In this document: positions 46,268 to 54,726 of the stretch, in pieces
Layout: every line of letters begins with the position of its first letter
Position numbering within the stretch: the first letter of the stretch is position 1
Source: Streptomyces sp. NBC_00239
GTDB taxonomy: Bacteria; Actinomycetota; Actinomycetes; Streptomycetales; Streptomycetaceae
DNA length: 64,000 nucleotides
Direction: 5' to 3'
Assembly (NCBI RefSeq): GCF_036194065.1
Contig: NZ_CP108095.1
Location: 3,596,001 to 3,660,000, forward strand
Notes under the pieces: generated by a model
Databases searched by the model: none
What the model was told of the DNA's origin: nothing
The model's input: the letters and a program-made list of their open reading frames with translations, nothing else
Translations under genes and position numbers: made by a program

Positions 46268-46792
46268 TCAGTGCAGCGGCAGCAGCATGGTGATGTCGTC
46301 GCGGTCGTCGCCCGGGCCCACCCGGATCGCGCCCGGCACCCGGCCGACCTCCTTGTAGCCGCAGGCCGCGTAGAAGCGCTCCAGGCCGTGGCCGCCGCGG
46401 CAGCCCAGCCGGATCGCCTCGATGCCGGGCATCGCGCGGGCGGCGTCGGCGAGCGCGGCCATCAGGTCGCGGCCGTGGCCGCGGCCCTGGCGGGCCGGGT
46501 CGACCATGACCGTGAACGCCCAGACCCAGTGCCGCTGCAGCGCGTGCCGGTTGGGTACGAGGAACGCGGCGGCGGCCACCCCTCCCCGCGCGTCGCGCCC
46601 GACGACCAGCCGGGTCCGGCCGGCGCCCATCTCGGCCAGGTGCCGGGCGAGTTCCGGCCGGATGTCGTCGGGGGTGACGGGCGGTACGAAGCCGATGGCT
46701 CCGCCGGCGTTGGAGGCGTCGGTCCACACCCGGACGAGCCCGTCGCGCAGGTCGGGGTCCATCACCGGATCGAGAGTGAACGTAAGGGTCAT
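46268..46792 (-). CDS. GNAT-family N-acetyltransferase
   Basis: A 174-residue acetyltransferase. The acetyl-CoA loop is VMVDPARQGRGHGRDLMAAL near residue 93, preceded by GVAAAAFLVPNRHALQRHW and followed by GHGLERFYAACGYKEVGRVP. This is the classic single GNAT fold. The substrate is unknown. The next gene upstream is mqnE, 198 bases away with a hairpin between them. Confidence 0.9.
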   Translation of the reverse strand: MTLTFTLDPVMDPDLRDGLVRVWTDASNAGGAIGFVPPVTPDDIRPELARHLAEMGAGRTRLVVGRDARGGVAAAAFLVPNRHALQRHWVWAFTVMVDPARQGRGHGRDLMAALADAARAMPGIEAIRLGCRGGHGLERFYAACGYKEVGRVPGAIRVGPGDDRDDITMLLPLH

Positions 46793-46856
46793 GGGGCGAG
46801 TTTATCTATTACCGTCGACTTTCCGCCAGTGCCCCCAGACGTGAATGGGGCGCGAA

Positions 46857-46914
46857 GAAGCCCCGTCCCCGCCCGCCCTGGAGACCAGGAGCGGAGAACG
46901 GGAAACGGGGCTTC
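46857..46914 (-). terminator. Inverted repeat downstream of mqnE
   Basis: GAAGCCCCGT and ACGGGGCTTC are perfect 10-base arms with a 38-base spacer that has internal symmetry. They lie about 80 bases beyond the mqnE stop. Next to it, 46921-46985 has several direct CCGGAACGACCGG repeats. Confidence 0.45.
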
Positions 46915-46990
46915 GACGGTGCGGCCGGACCGGAACGACCGGCGCGCGCCGGAGGACCGGAACGACCGGAACGACCGGCGCGGCGGCAGG

Positions 46991-48154
46991 TCAGAGCCGC
47001 ATCGGCTGCGGCGACTCGCGCAGCGCGGCGTCCGGCCCGGGGTACTCGCGGATGATCTCGTAGCGGGTGTTCCGCTCGACCGGGCGGAAGCCGGCCTCAC
47101 GGATCAGGTCCAGCAGGTCGTCGCGCGTCAGCTTGTTCGGCGTGCCGTAGTTGTCCGCGTCGTGCGTGATCTTGTACTCGACGACCGAGCCGTCCATGTC
47201 GTCCGCGCCGTGCTGGAGCGCGAGCTGGGCGGTCTGCACGCCGTGCATCACCCAGAACACCTTCACGTGCGGCACGTTGTCGAAGAGCAGCCGCGAGACC
47301 GCGAAGGTCTTCAGCGCCTCGGCGCCCGTCGCCATCGTGGTGCGCGCCTGGAGCTTGTTGCGGACCTTGCCGTCCTTCATGTCCACGAAGTCGTGCTGGT
47401 ACCGCAGCGGGATGAAGACCTGGAAGCCGCCGGTCTCGTCCTGGAGCTCGCGCAGCCGCAGCACGTGGTCCACGCGGTGGCGCGGCTCCTCGATGTGCCC
47501 GTAGAGCATCGTCGCCGGGGTCTTGAGCCCCTTCTCGTGCGCGAGGCGGTGGATGCGCGACCAGTCTTCCCAGTGGGTGCGGTGGTCCACGATGTGCTGG
47601 CGGACCTCCCAGTCGAAGATCTCGGCACCGCCGCCGGTCAGCGACTCCAGGCCGGCCTCGATCAGCTCGTCCAGGATCTCCGACGCGCTGAGCCCCGAGA
47701 TGGTCTCGAAGTGGTGGATCTCGGTGGCGGTGAACGCCTTCAGCGAGACGTTCGGCAGCGCCTTCTTCAGCTCGCTGAGCGAGCGCGGGTAGTAGCGCCA
47801 CGGCAGGTTCGGGTGCAGACCGTTGACGATGTGCAGCTCGGTGAGGTTCTCGCCCTCCATCGTCTTGGCCAGGCGCACGGCCTCCTCGATGCGCATCGTG
47901 TACGCGTCCTTCTCGCCCGGCTTGCGCTGGAACGAGCAGTACGCGCACGACGCCGTGCACACGTTGGTCATGTTGAGGTGGCGGTTGACGTTGAAGTGCA
48001 CGACGTCGCCGTTCTTGCGCGTGCGCACCTCGTGGGCGAGGCCGCCCAGCCAGGCCAGGTCGTCCGACTCGTAGAGGGCGATGCCGTCCTCACGCGTCAG
48101 CCGCTCGCCGGAGCGGACCTTCTCCTCCAGCTCGCGCTTGAGCCCAGCGTCCAT
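46991..48154 (-). CDS. mqnE: Aminofutalosine synthase
   Basis: A 387-residue radical SAM enzyme that joins 3-enolpyruvylbenzoate (from MqnA) to the SAM-derived 5'-deoxyadenosine to make aminodeoxyfutalosine. The cluster ligands are Cys66, Cys70 and Cys73 (VCTASCAYCSFQRKPG). ELHIVNGLHPNLPWRYYPR near residue 107 and GGGAEIFDWEVRQHIVDHRT near 175 distinguish it from MqnC. The start MDAGLKRELEEKV follows AGGAGGCGACC, which is better than the earlier in-frame ATG at 48334. An Lrp-type regulator gene lies 49 bases upstream on the same strand. Confidence 0.95.
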   Translation of the reverse strand: MDAGLKRELEEKVRSGERLTREDGIALYESDDLAWLGGLAHEVRTRKNGDVVHFNVNRHLNMTNVCTASCAYCSFQRKPGEKDAYTMRIEEAVRLAKTMEGENLTELHIVNGLHPNLPWRYYPRSLSELKKALPNVSLKAFTATEIHHFETISGLSASEILDELIEAGLESLTGGGAEIFDWEVRQHIVDHRTHWEDWSRIHRLAHEKGLKTPATMLYGHIEEPRHRVDHVLRLRELQDETGGFQVFIPLRYQHDFVDMKDGKVRNKLQARTTMATGAEALKTFAVSRLLFDNVPHVKVFWVMHGVQTAQLALQHGADDMDGSVVEYKITHDADNYGTPNKLTRDDLLDLIREAGFRPVERNTRYEIIREYPGPDAALRESPQPMRL

Positions 48155-48203
48155 GTGCCGGTCGCCTCCTCTAGATGTCCTGCAACCCGGACCCACCGTA
48201 CTC

Positions 48204-48659
48204 TCAGCCCTCTTCGGGAAGTTCCCCGACCCGGTTCTCCCACTTCGTGGAGAGCACGATGGTGGTCCGGGTGCGCGAGACGCCGCGGGTCCCCGACAGC
48301 TTGCGGATGATCTTCTCCAGGCCGTCCACGTCACTGGCGCGCACCTTGAGCATGAACGAGTCGTCGCCGGCGATGAACCAGCAGTCCTCGATCTCGGCGA
48401 GGTCGCGCAGCCGCCGCGCCACGTCCTCGTGGTCCGCGGCGTCGGAGAGGGAGATGCCGATCAGCGCGGTGACGCCGAGGCCGAGCTCGGCCGCGGCCAC
48501 CGTCGCGCGGTAGCCGGTGATCACACCGGCCGTCTCCAGCCGGTTGATGCGGTCGGTCACGCTCGGCCCGGACAGGCCGACGAGCCGTCCGAGCTCGGCG
48601 TACGACGCACGCCCGTTCTCCCTGAGTGCCTGGATGAGCTGCCTGTCCACCGAGTCCAT
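48204..48659 (-). CDS. Lrp/AsnC-family transcriptional regulator
   Basis: A 151-residue regulator. The N-terminal helix-turn-helix reads MDSVDRQLIQALRENGRASY with VGLSGPSVTDRINRLE, and the C-terminal part is the amino-acid-binding RAM domain (IGISLSDAADHEDVARRLRD; IAGDDSFMLKVRASDVDGLE). An upstream ATG at 48677 would add MEGSRH. Lying just upstream of mqnE, it may control menaquinone synthesis or its own operon; that is inference. Its upstream region is unusually AT-rich (48680-48770). Confidence 0.92.
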   Translation of the reverse strand: MDSVDRQLIQALRENGRASYAELGRLVGLSGPSVTDRINRLETAGVITGYRATVAAAELGLGVTALIGISLSDAADHEDVARRLRDLAEIEDCWFIAGDDSFMLKVRASDVDGLEKIIRKLSGTRGVSRTRTTIVLSTKWENRVGELPEEG

Positions 48660-48782
48660 ATGCCTGGAGCCTTCCATTGTTCAGCGATCTCGCAAGTTTA
48701 CGTATAGAATCTAAGGCGCACAGGGTCAACACCCTGTGAATCTTTTAGCAGATCAAAGACGATCTTTCAGGAGTGGTTCACC

Positions 48783-48914
48783 GTGTACACGATCGAGATG
48801 GCCTACGCTCACATGCGACAGCTGCAGGAGCTGGCCAACCGATCCCGTGCCCACCAGCCCGCAGCCGCCAAGCGTGCCGACAAGGTCCACGCCCGCGGCG
48901 CCAAGAAGCGCTAA
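48783..48914 (+). CDS. Small basic protein, 43 residues
   Basis: Starts with GTG at 48783, ten bases after CAGGAG, and ends with TAA at 48914. It begins VYTIEMAYAHMRQLQELANR, continues SRAHQPAAAKRADKV and ends with a basic tail (HARGAKKR). The first half could form an amphipathic helix and the second half could bind nucleic acid or acidic partners. Third-position GC is high. It has its own AT-rich upstream region shared with the divergent Lrp gene. Its stop overlaps the stop of the convergent ubiX-like gene by four bases. No family is recognised. Confidence 0.65.
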   Translation: MYTIEMAYAHMRQLQELANRSRAHQPAAAKRADKVHARGAKKR

Positions 48915-49582
48915 CCACGAGGCCGGGAGCCACCGAGCTCTCCCTCCCAACGGCGGTACAGCCGGTGCGGCACCCCTGCCGCGTCCAGCACCCGCCCGGC
49001 GACGAAGTCCACCAGATCCTGGATGTGCGTCGCCCCCGCGTAGAACGCCGGAGAGGCGGGCAGCACCACGGCGCCCGCCTCGTCCAGCGTCACCAGATGC
49101 TTCAGCGTCTGCCCGTTCAGCGGGGTCTCCCGCACCGCGACCACCAGCCGGCGCCGCTCCTTGAGCATCACGCTCGCCGCCCGCTGGAGCAGGTCCTTCG
49201 ACAGCCCCAGCGCCACCCCGGCCACACACGCGGTGGAAGCGGGCACGATCAGCATCCCCTTCACCGCGTACGAGCCACTGCTCGGCCCGGCCGCGAGGTC
49301 CCCCGCAGCCCAGTGCCGTACGTCCTCCAACGGGACGTCGCGGAAGGTGTCGGCGGTTCCGTCGGCGCCGCGCGCCAGCCACCGGGCCAGGTCGTCACGC
49401 CAGTGCGCGTCCCGGAAGGCGATCCCGGTCTCGTCCAGCAGGGTGAGCCGCGAGGCGCGGCTGACCACGAGGTCGACGCTCTCCCCGGCCGCCAGCAGTC
49501 CGCGCAGCACCGCCGCCGCGTACGGCGTACCGGAAGCCCCGGACACCCCGACCACCCAGGGGGTCCGCTTGCCGTCAGTCAT
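48911..49582 (-). CDS. UbiX-like flavin prenyltransferase
   Basis: A 223-residue flavoprotein-fold enzyme (VVGVSGASGTPYAAAVLRGL; AVKGMLIVPASTACVAGVAL; RRLVVAVRETPLNGQTLKHL). UbiX family members make prenylated FMN, the cofactor required by UbiD decarboxylases. A UbiD-like gene lies upstream on the same strand, so this protein most likely supplies the cofactor for menaquinone ring decarboxylation. In futalosine-pathway literature the gene is also called mqnM or mqnQ; I leave the symbol blank. Confidence 0.92.
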   Translation of the reverse strand: MTDGKRTPWVVGVSGASGTPYAAAVLRGLLAAGESVDLVVSRASRLTLLDETGIAFRDAHWRDDLARWLARGADGTADTFRDVPLEDVRHWAAGDLAAGPSSGSYAVKGMLIVPASTACVAGVALGLSKDLLQRAASVMLKERRRLVVAVRETPLNGQTLKHLVTLDEAGAVVLPASPAFYAGATHIQDLVDFVAGRVLDAAGVPHRLYRRWEGELGGSRPRG

Positions 49583-49662
49583 GGGTCCGAGGGTATCCGG
49601 CCACCCTCGACCGGAGCTTGACGCGGGTGCCCGTCAGACCGTGTGACCCTCGCCCGATCGGG

Positions 49663-50586
49663 CTACCGGCCCAGCCCCCGCACCACCAGGTCGGCCAGCG
49701 CGAAGACGAACAGGGCCATCCCGATGAAACCGTTCACCGTGAAGAACGCCCGGTTCAGGCGGGACAGGTCGTGCGGGGTGACGATCGTGTGCTCGTAGAG
49801 GAAGGCTGCCGCGACGAGCAGCAGGCCCACCCAGAACAGCGGACCGGCGTCGGTGGCCAGCGCGTACCCGACGAACAGCGCCATCGTGACGGCGTGGCAG
49901 GCGCGCGCCCCCCACAGGGCGGCCGGGACGCCGAAGCGGGCCGGCACCGACATGACGCCCTCGGCGCGGTCCGCCCGCACGTCCTGGCAGGCGAAGATCA
50001 GGTCGAAGCCGCCGATCCACACGCCGACCGCCAGGCCCAGGACCACCGCGTCCCAGGACCACTCGCCGGTGATCGCGAGCCAGGCGCCCACCGGGCCCAT
50101 CGCCTGGGCCAGCCCCAGGATCGCGTGCGGGAAGTTCGTGAACCGCTTCCCGTACGGGTAGACCACCATCGGCACCACGGCGACCGGCGCGAGCGCCAGG
50201 CACAGCGGGTTCAGCAAGGCCGCGGCCCCCAGGAAGACGGCGACGGCGACACCCGCACCGGTCCACGCCGAGCGCACCGACACCGCGCCGGTGACCAGCT
50301 CGCGGGAGGCGGTACGCGGATTGCGGGCGTCGATCTCGCGGTCGATGATCCGGTTGCAGGCCATCGCGAAGGTCCGCAGGCCCACCATCGCCACCGTCAC
50401 CAGCAGCAGCTTCGTCCAGTGGACCTCGCGGTCCAGCTGGAACATCGCGGTCAGCGCCGCGATGTAGGCGAAGGGCAGCGCGAAGACCGAGTGCTCGATC
50501 ATCACCAGCCGCAGGAAGGCCCGCACCTTGTTGTCGGCGCGCGGCGCGGGGCCGGGCCCGACGACCCCGTCGGCGGTGGTCATCAT
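49663..50586 (-). CDS. mqnP: UbiA-type prenyltransferase of the futalosine menaquinone pathway
   Basis: A 307-residue membrane enzyme with about eight helices. The two Asp-rich motifs are NRIIDREIDARN near residue 78 and DLIFACQDVRADRAEG near 195, as in UbiA/MenA enzymes. With UbiX- and UbiD-like partners in the same cluster it is the MqnP-type enzyme that attaches the polyprenyl chain to the dihydroxynaphthoate ring in the futalosine route. Its start (ATGATG) overlaps the stop of the unknown gene upstream. Confidence 0.93.
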   Translation of the reverse strand: MMTTADGVVGPGPAPRADNKVRAFLRLVMIEHSVFALPFAYIAALTAMFQLDREVHWTKLLLVTVAMVGLRTFAMACNRIIDREIDARNPRTASRELVTGAVSVRSAWTGAGVAVAVFLGAAALLNPLCLALAPVAVVPMVVYPYGKRFTNFPHAILGLAQAMGPVGAWLAITGEWSWDAVVLGLAVGVWIGGFDLIFACQDVRADRAEGVMSVPARFGVPAALWGARACHAVTMALFVGYALATDAGPLFWVGLLLVAAAFLYEHTIVTPHDLSRLNRAFFTVNGFIGMALFVFALADLVVRGLGR

Positions 50587-51086
50587 GCGAGGCTCCGGAG
50601 GAAGTCGTCGAGGTCGGCCAGCAGCTCGTCGGCGGGCACCGGGCCCGTCTCCACGGTCAGCTCGGCCGCGGTGTCGCCGTCCGCCTCGGGCAGGGTGACG
50701 TGCGCCGTGAAGCGGTACGCGCCGGCCCCGGCGGGGTGGGCGTCCAGCCGCAGCACGCTGCCGCCGTCCACGGTGAACGGCCGGGCGTCCGCTCCTGCCG
50801 CGCCGGCCAGCTCGGCCCGCAGCTGTTCCGCGAAGTCCGCGGGCTCGCGGTCGCGCACGCCGGGCAGCTCAAAGCCGTCGCCCTCGCCGTCGCTCTCGAC
50901 GAGGACGGCCCAGACGTCGCCGGGTCCCGCGAACTCCTCGGGGCTGACGCCCGCCTCGGCGGCGGCGGCCCGGAGCTCCGGATCCGCCGGGTCGAGCGCG
51001 GGGCGCACCAGGGCGACGTAGCCGCTGTCGGTGCCGATGAACAGGGCGGGGCCGCTGTCGGCAGGTCCGCCGTCGGTGGGGCTCAC
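50583..51086 (-). CDS. Hypothetical protein coupled between ubiD-like and mqnP
   Basis: A 167-residue acidic soluble protein with no recognised family. It begins VSPTDGGPADSGPALFIGTD, has a beta-rich core (SGYVALVRPALDPADPELRA; SGDGEGDGFELPG-like segment; TVDGGSVLRLDAHPAG) and ends in a helix, ELLADLDDFLRSLA. The GTG start overlaps the ubiD-like stop (GTGA), and its stop overlaps the mqnP start by four bases. It is thus translated as part of the menaquinone operon. An accessory or assembly role is possible but not shown. Confidence 0.8.
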   Translation of the reverse strand: MSPTDGGPADSGPALFIGTDSGYVALVRPALDPADPELRAAAAEAGVSPEEFAGPGDVWAVLVESDGEGDGFELPGVRDREPADFAEQLRAELAGAAGADARPFTVDGGSVLRLDAHPAGAGAYRFTAHVTLPEADGDTAAELTVETGPVPADELLADLDDFLRSLA

Positions 51087-52540
51087 AGTCCGTATTCCTT
51101 CCAGCGGCGGTCCACGAGGGCCGCCGTAGCCGGGTCCGACTCCACCATGTCCGGCCAGCCGCCGTCGCGGGTGTAGCCCTCCTCGGGGAGCTTCTTGGTG
51201 GCGTCGATGCCCGCCTTGCCGCCCCAGAACTGCTGGTACGAGGCGTGGTCCAGGTGGTCCACCGGGCCCTCGACCACGGTCAGGTCGCGGGCGTAGTCGG
51301 TGTTGCCCAGGGCCCGCCACGACACCTCGTGCAGGTCGTGCACGTCGCAGTCGGCGTCCACCACGATGATCAGCTTGGTCAGCGACATCATGTGGGCGCC
51401 CCAGATGGCGTGCATGACCTTCTGCGCGTGCTTGGGGTACTTCTTGTCGATCGAGACGATCGCGCAGTTGTGGAAGCCGCCCGACTCGGGCAGGTGGTAG
51501 TCCACGATGTCCGGCACGATGATCTTGAGGAGCGGGAGGAAGAAACGCTCCGTCGCGCGGCCCAGCGGGCCGTCCTCGGTCGGCGGCCGGCCGACCACGA
51601 TCGACTGAATCAGCGGCCGCTTGCGCATGGTGACGCAGTCGATGGTCAGGGCCGGGAAGGGCTCCTGCGGGGTGTAGAAGCCGGTGTGGTCGCCGAAGGG
51701 GCCTTCGGGGAGCGTCTCGCCCGGCTCCAGCCAGCCCTCGATGACGACCTCGGCGTTGGCCGGGACCTGGAGCGGCACGGTCTTGCAGTCGACCATCTCG
51801 ATCCGCTTGCCCGCGACGAAGCCCGCGAACAGGTACTCGTCGATGTCGCCGGGCAGCGGCGCGGTCGACGCGTACGTGACGGCCGGCGGGCAGCCGAAGG
51901 CGATCGCGACCGGCAGCCGCTCGCCGCGTTTGGCGGCGACCGCGTAGTGGTTGCGGCTGTCCTTGTGGATCTGCCAGTGCATGCCGATGGTGCGCTTGTC
52001 GTGGCGCTGGAGGCGGTAGAGGCCGAGGTTGCGGACCCCGGTCTCCGGATGCTTGGTGTGGGTGAGGCCCAGGTTGAAGAAGGAGCCGCCGTCCTTGGGC
52101 CAGGTGAAGAGCGCCGGCAGCCGGTCGAGGTCCACGTCGTCGCCGGTGAGGACGACCTCCTGGACGGGGGCGGAGTCGCCCTTCACCTTCTTCGGCGGCA
52201 CGTGGACCATCGAGCCGAGCTTGCCGAAGGCCTCGCGGACCCCGATGAAGCCCTGCGGCAGCTCCGGCTTGAGCAGCCCGCCGATCTTCTCGCTGATCTC
52301 GGCGTACGACTTCAGTCCGAGGGCCTTCAGGAGGCGCCGGTCGGTGCCGAAGACGTTCATCGCCAGAGGCATGTCGGAGCCCTTGACGTTCTCGAAGAGC
52401 AGGGCCGGGCCGCCGGCCTTGTTCACTCTGTCGACGATCTCCCCGACCTCCAGGTACGGGTCGACTTCGGCCTTGATGCGCTTGAGGTCGCCCTCCCGCT
52501 CCAGAGCCCGGAGCAGCGAGCGGAGATCGTCGTAAGCCAT
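51083..52540 (-). CDS. UbiD-family decarboxylase (menaquinone biosynthesis, MqnL-type)
   Basis: A 485-residue prenyl-FMN-dependent decarboxylase predicted to remove the ring carboxyl group in menaquinone synthesis. UbiD marks are GGPALLFENVKGSDMPLAMN near residue 42, PEGPFGDHTGFYTPQEPFP near 280 with the catalytic acid, and IVSIDKKYPKHAQKVMHAIW near 375. It is the first gene of the operon with the unknown protein and mqnP. The UbiX-like gene that makes its cofactor is downstream on the same strand. Confidence 0.93.
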   Translation of the reverse strand: MAYDDLRSLLRALEREGDLKRIKAEVDPYLEVGEIVDRVNKAGGPALLFENVKGSDMPLAMNVFGTDRRLLKALGLKSYAEISEKIGGLLKPELPQGFIGVREAFGKLGSMVHVPPKKVKGDSAPVQEVVLTGDDVDLDRLPALFTWPKDGGSFFNLGLTHTKHPETGVRNLGLYRLQRHDKRTIGMHWQIHKDSRNHYAVAAKRGERLPVAIAFGCPPAVTYASTAPLPGDIDEYLFAGFVAGKRIEMVDCKTVPLQVPANAEVVIEGWLEPGETLPEGPFGDHTGFYTPQEPFPALTIDCVTMRKRPLIQSIVVGRPPTEDGPLGRATERFFLPLLKIIVPDIVDYHLPESGGFHNCAIVSIDKKYPKHAQKVMHAIWGAHMMSLTKLIIVVDADCDVHDLHEVSWRALGNTDYARDLTVVEGPVDHLDHASYQQFWGGKAGIDATKKLPEEGYTRDGGWPDMVESDPATAALVDRRWKEYGL

Positions 52541-52640
52541 GCGGCCAAGTATCGGGCACGCACTACCCTGGAGAGGTCACCGGGGGCCGCCGCGGCCCCC
52601 GTCCTTGCCTCGCCCACTGCCTGGGGGTCGGTCCCACACC

Positions 52641-53003
52641 GTGCTGCGCTATCTGCCCTTCCTGCTGGTCATCGCGCTGACGATCTACGCGTTCATCGAC
52701 TGTCTGCACACGCCCGAGGAAGAGGTCAAGCACCTGCCGAAGGTGGTGTGGGTGATCATCATCCTGCTGTTCTCGATCGTCGGCCCGGTGGTGTGGCTGT
52801 TCGCGGGCAAGAAGCGGGCCGCCGCGGGCGGCGGGGGCTACGGCGGCGGCTTCGGGGGCGGCGGCCGGACCCGCTGGGTGGCGCCGGACGACAACCCGGA
52901 GTTCCTGCGGTCCCTGCGCGACGAGCGGGCCGACGGCGGCAAGGACCGGGAAGCGGACGACAAGAACGACGAGAACAAGGACAAGGACGACCCGAAGAGC
53001 TGA
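52641..53003 (+). CDS. PLDc_N-domain membrane protein
   Basis: A 120-residue protein. Two helices (LRYLPFLLVIALTIYAFIDC and VVWVIIILLFSIVGPVVWLF) make the phospholipase D N-terminal-type domain (PF13396), without any catalytic part. A glycine-rich stretch (AAAGGGGYGGGFGGGGRTRW) is followed by an acidic/basic tail rich in Asp and Lys. The start is GTG 52641 with a weak GGGGGTCGG upstream. It is divergent from the ubiD-like gene. The function of the family is unknown. Confidence 0.82.
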   Translation: MLRYLPFLLVIALTIYAFIDCLHTPEEEVKHLPKVVWVIIILLFSIVGPVVWLFAGKKRAAAGGGGYGGGFGGGGRTRWVAPDDNPEFLRSLRDERADGGKDREADDKNDENKDKDDPKS

Positions 53004-53070
53004 ACCGCGGGGTCCCCGAAGAGCGGAACCGCGGCGGTCCCACGGGCCGGCGCGCGAGGGGTCCGAGGTC

Positions 53071-53580
53071 TCAGGGCGTGCCCGCGTAGTGGGCGCGCAG
53101 CTCGGCCCGGCGCTCCCCCGTCCACGCGTCCCAGTCCGTGGGGTGCCCGTCGAGGGCCCGGGCGAGGCGCTCGAAGTGGTCGTGCCAGTCGGCGAGGGCG
53201 TCGAGCCGGTCGGCGTCCGTGCCGTCGCGTTCGTTGGTGAAGCGGACCACGGTCGCCCCGGGCCCGGCGGGCTCCAGCAGGAAGCGGATCCGGCCGTGCT
53301 CGGCGAGGGTGTACTCGGCGACGTGTTCCACGTCCCAGGCGGTGACCCGGCCCGGGACGGGGGCGCCGGTGCCGCGCAGGCGAAGGGCGACCTGGCCGCC
53401 GATCCGGCGTTCGAACCGGTCGGCGGCGGCCAGCCAGCCGCGCAGTCCCTCGGCGGTGGCGAGCGCCGCCCAGACCGGCTCGTAGGGGTGCGGCAGCCGC
53501 AGCTCGAAGCGGAGCAGGAAGCGGCCTTGGCCCCGGTGCTCGCTGGTGACACGACCCACGGCGGTCGTCGATGCGGTCAT
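53071..53580 (-). CDS. SRPBCC (START-like) domain protein
   Basis: A 169-residue protein of the AHSA1/SRPBCC fold. The typical opening is FELRLPHPYEPVWAALATAE and the closing helix is LADWHDHFERLARALDG. Family members bind hydrophobic ligands in a cavity; the ligand here is not known. It ends 68 bases from the stop of the convergent PLDc_N gene and lies upstream of nothing obvious on its strand. Confidence 0.85.
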   Translation of the reverse strand: MTASTTAVGRVTSEHRGQGRFLLRFELRLPHPYEPVWAALATAEGLRGWLAAADRFERRIGGQVALRLRGTGAPVPGRVTAWDVEHVAEYTLAEHGRIRFLLEPAGPGATVVRFTNERDGTDADRLDALADWHDHFERLARALDGHPTDWDAWTGERRAELRAHYAGTP

Positions 53581-53649
53581 GCCACCAGCGTTACTCCGTC
53601 CGGGCCGCGGCGCACCCGCAGGCCCGGGGTGCGGGTGCGGTCGGGCGGC

Positions 53650-54726
53650 TCAGACTCCGGCGTACGAGTGCTTGCCGCTGAGCAGGATGTTCACGCCGTA
53701 GTAGTTCCAGATCCAGCAGGCGAAGGCGAAGAGCGCCAGGTAGGCGGCCTTGCGGCCCTTCCAGCCGGCCGTCGCGCGGGCGTGCAGGTAGCAGGCGTAC
53801 GCGACCCAGGTGACGAAGGACCAGACCTCCTTGGGGTCCCAGCCCCAGTAGCGGCCCCAGGCGTCGCCGGCCCAGATGGCACCCGCGATGATCGTGAAGG
53901 TCCACAGCGGGAAGACGGCCGCGTTGATGCGGTACGAGAACTTGTCGAGCGAGGCGGCCGAGGGCAGCCGCTCCATGACCGACTTGGAGAAGCGGCCCGG
54001 CGTGCGGCCCTCCTCCAGGCGGCTCTCGTACGAGTCGCGGAACAGGTACAGGACGGTGCCGGTGGCGCCGATGTAGAAGACCGCGCCGCAGATGATCGCG
54101 GTGGAGACATGGATCCACAGCCAGTACGAGTCCAGGGCGGGCACCAGCTGGTCGCTGTCGGTGTAGAGCCAGGTGGTGGCGACGCCGAGGTCCAGCAGGA
54201 CGGTGGTGACCAGGATCAGGCCCATCCAGCGGACGTTCTTCTTCAGGGCGAGCAGTACCAGGTACGCGCCGACGGCCACCGTGGAGAAGGTGATCGAGAA
54301 CTCGTACATGTTGCCCCAGGGGGCGCGCTGCACCGACAGGGCGCGGCAGGCCACGCCGACGGCCTCGATCAGGAAGCCGAGGGTGGTCAGGGAGACCGCG
54401 ATCCGGCCGTAGAGGTCGCCCTTCTCGGTGCCGCCGGCCGCGCCGGGGCCGTCGGGCAGGTCGCGGGTGCCGGCCGCGGCGCGGGTGACGACCTGCGGGC
54501 GGTCGAGAACAGCGGTGCCCCCGGCCTTGGTGCGGACCTGGACGGCGGGCGCCTTGGCGCCGCCGGTGAGGGCGGCGGCGGTGCGGCCGACCTTGCTGCG
54601 GCTGCCGAAGACCCACTCGGCGATGTGGGCGAAGAAGGCGAGCGTGTAGACCGCCATCGACGAATAGATCAGCACATTGCTGATGTGCGCCAGGTTCTCG
54701 TTGGCGGCGACTGCGAGCGGGGTCAT
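53650..54726 (-). CDS. ccsB: Cytochrome c biogenesis protein CcsB (System II)
   Basis: A 358-residue membrane protein. The haem-handling tryptophan-rich signature YWGWDPKEVWSFVTW lies near residue 295, with flanking His residues in AHIAEWVF and LWIHVSTAI. There are about eight helices and a polar insert at residues 55-110. Together with ResB it exports haem and attaches it to apocytochromes outside the membrane. The ATG overlaps the resB stop by four bases. Confidence 0.93.
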   Translation of the reverse strand: MTPLAVAANENLAHISNVLIYSSMAVYTLAFFAHIAEWVFGSRSKVGRTAAALTGGAKAPAVQVRTKAGGTAVLDRPQVVTRAAAGTRDLPDGPGAAGGTEKGDLYGRIAVSLTTLGFLIEAVGVACRALSVQRAPWGNMYEFSITFSTVAVGAYLVLLALKKNVRWMGLILVTTVLLDLGVATTWLYTDSDQLVPALDSYWLWIHVSTAIICGAVFYIGATGTVLYLFRDSYESRLEEGRTPGRFSKSVMERLPSAASLDKFSYRINAAVFPLWTFTIIAGAIWAGDAWGRYWGWDPKEVWSFVTWVAYACYLHARATAGWKGRKAAYLALFAFACWIWNYYGVNILLSGKHSYAGV

